64,000 bases of DNA, from NCBI GenBank assembly GCA_020636025.1, contig JACJYQ010000007.1, positions 278,501-342,500 on the forward strand, read 5' to 3'. This DNA comes from Lewinellaceae bacterium (lineage in GTDB: Bacteria; Bacteroidota; Bacteroidia; Chitinophagales; Saprospiraceae). The notes beneath the pieces are model-generated. The model did not search any database. It had not been told where the DNA came from and was given only the letters and a program-made list of their open reading frames with translations. A program made the translations under genes and the position numbers. Shown piece after piece: positions 63,212-64,000 of the stretch (the stretch's first letter is position 1; the number at the start of each line of letters is the position of its first letter).

Positions 63212-63861
63212 TGGTTCGATCTTTTATTTCTTTCAGAGTTCAAAGGTATATACTTGTTTAATATCTGCAAAGAAAAGATTCAACAAAATACCTTAAGAAA
63301 ATCCTAAAATTAGTTCGAATTTTCATTTTTTTGTCACAAACTGCTCAATTACAGCTATTTGTGTTATTTTTAATAAGTCTTTATTGGATTGATATTTCAA
63401 AAAAAAATGAAAACTTAACAATTAAGAAACCTGTGCCGAGGCAGCATTCAAATTTATAGAACGCAAATCTTTTACAATTTGCTTGCTAGCGGATTGTTAA
63501 TATACCAAATCATGAGAAACGACTGTAAATAGGGGATAGGCCTTGATTAATGGTTTGAGTGAGGAAGTGTTTGGGATATAAAAAGGACCCTGTCAAATAT
63601 TGCTACTTGACAGGGACAAAACAAAAAACAAACACTATGAACAAACACTTAATAATCTTGAGAGGGGATTGGGCCTGAGAATTGTGATGGCCCATCACTT
63701 GATATAAATGCAAATGTAATATTGTTTGACCAAAACTTTTTGCCCAGTTTTACTTGTTTTGCAAAAAAGTGACTTAAGTGAGGTGTTGAAGTATGGTTTA
63801 TGCGGTGCTGCTCCTGTTCTTTTATCTAATTTTGCCTCTTCTTTTTACCACATGAAGCTTT
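63212..63861. other. Long intergenic region upstream of the lipoprotein gene
   Basis: About 650 bases. It holds a 9-bp perfect hairpin CCCTGTCAA/TTGACAGGG (63588-63615), a 13-codon ORF (63637-63678) and a TGGGCC/GGCCCA stem (about 63668-63692). A TAATTTTGC at 63827-63835 is the probable -7 element of the lipoprotein gene. The hairpin and mini-ORF could be a leader, but this is weak. A 72-codon ORF over 63726-63944 is in the wrong frame for the lipoprotein and looks spurious. Confidence 0.5.
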
Positions 63862-64000
63862 ATGAAGATATCCAAGTTGTTTTCAAGTATTATATCAAGT
63901 CTGGTTATACTAACCCTGATTTCTTGTGGCGATTCAGAGCCTGAAAATGCAATTGTTGCTGACGGTGATAATGAAGGAAAGGCAGCCCAGCTTTTTAATT
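63862..64000 (+). CDS. Putative lipoprotein, 5' part (runs out of the window)
   Basis: 46 codons visible from the ATG at 63862. MKISKLFSSIISSLVILTLISC is a lipoprotein signal with lipobox LISC (Cys at residue 22), followed by an acidic linker (GDSEPENAIVADGDNEG). A -7 element TAATTTTGC lies 26 bases before the ATG. The rest of the protein lies outside the window, so the function is unknown. Confidence 0.7.
   Translation, partial: MKISKLFSSIISSLVILTLISCGDSEPENAIVADGDNEGKAAQLFN

Noticed and set aside
63588..63692. Attenuator with leader peptide (13 codons) before the lipoprotein gene
   Set aside because: No run of regulatory codons, no T tract after the hairpin on the plus strand, and the likely promoter of the lipoprotein lies downstream of it.
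63726..63944. 72-codon ORF near the window end
   Set aside because: Another frame (from 63862) gives a convincing lipoprotein signal peptide with its own -7 element; the 72-codon frame has no recognisable features.

Overview
The window looks like a chromosomal segment of a Bacteroidota bacterium, probably of the Saprospiria/Chitinophagia type (the phylum is well supported, the lower rank is a guess). The reasons are: many promoters carry the Bacteroidota -7 element TAnnTTTGC; Shine-Dalgarno sequences are mostly absent; four secreted proteins end in type 9 secretion system (T9SS) sorting domains, two of type A and two of type B (gliding-motility-associated); BatD-like, PD40/OmpA, choice-of-anchor-B and pinensin-type leader peptide families are present. 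Most genes are ordinary housekeeping genes in short, often single-gene units.

Layout. 1-9.8 kb: greA 3' end, two BatD-domain proteins, an SlyD-type PPIase, methylmalonyl-CoA mutase small subunit, an iscS-iscU-iscA iron-sulfur cluster, panD, asnS and an anti-sigma-type ATPase. 9.8-17 kb: ybeY, a decayed REP-associated transposase with its palindrome, tRNA-Lys, rbfA, kdsD, a Nudix hydrolase and a large SprB-repeat adhesin. 17.3-19.2 kb: two neighbouring genes that share an N-terminal EAD11-like domain, one fused to a trypsin-like protease and one to a TIR domain. 19.3-29.9 kb: an MBL hydrolase, T9SS cargo, a DEAD-box helicase, a 224-bp element with 41-bp inverted ends, a 4-hydroxyproline epimerase-like gene, an OmpA/PD40 protein, a dihaem cytochrome c, a LamG T9SS protein and a PfkB kinase.

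29.9-32.1 kb is the most unusual part. Eight tandem ~114-bp copies derived from tRNA-Asn have the 5' side of the anticodon arm replaced by an 18-bp palindrome. They precede one intact tRNA-Asn. Then come 419-bp tandem units, each with a terminator, a GIY-YIG nuclease gene and a tRNA-Asn remnant that carries two palindromes. The nuclease stop codon lies inside the tRNA remnant.

32-50 kb: a sodium/solute symporter, psuG, a degenerate HemC-like gene overlapping hutU, small secreted proteins, alpha-glucan phosphorylase, a choice-of-anchor-B T9SS protein, and a PaaE-type reductase divergent from an AlkB-type monooxygenase. 50-64 kb: cinA, an OsmC protein, an AI-2E transporter, a candidate small RNA, deoC, recX, an orphan pinensin-like leader peptide gene next to a helical-repeat protein and a LytTR regulator, recQ, a glucosaminidase-like pseudo-enzyme, an SDR, an ECF sigma factor and the start of a lipoprotein gene.

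A second theme is intergenic DNA. Five arrays with a 7-nt period, each of a different sequence, lie at gene 3' ends, four of them exactly between convergent genes. An AT-rich 'gataatgagctaatt'-type family and two inverted-repeat elements are also scattered in the window.
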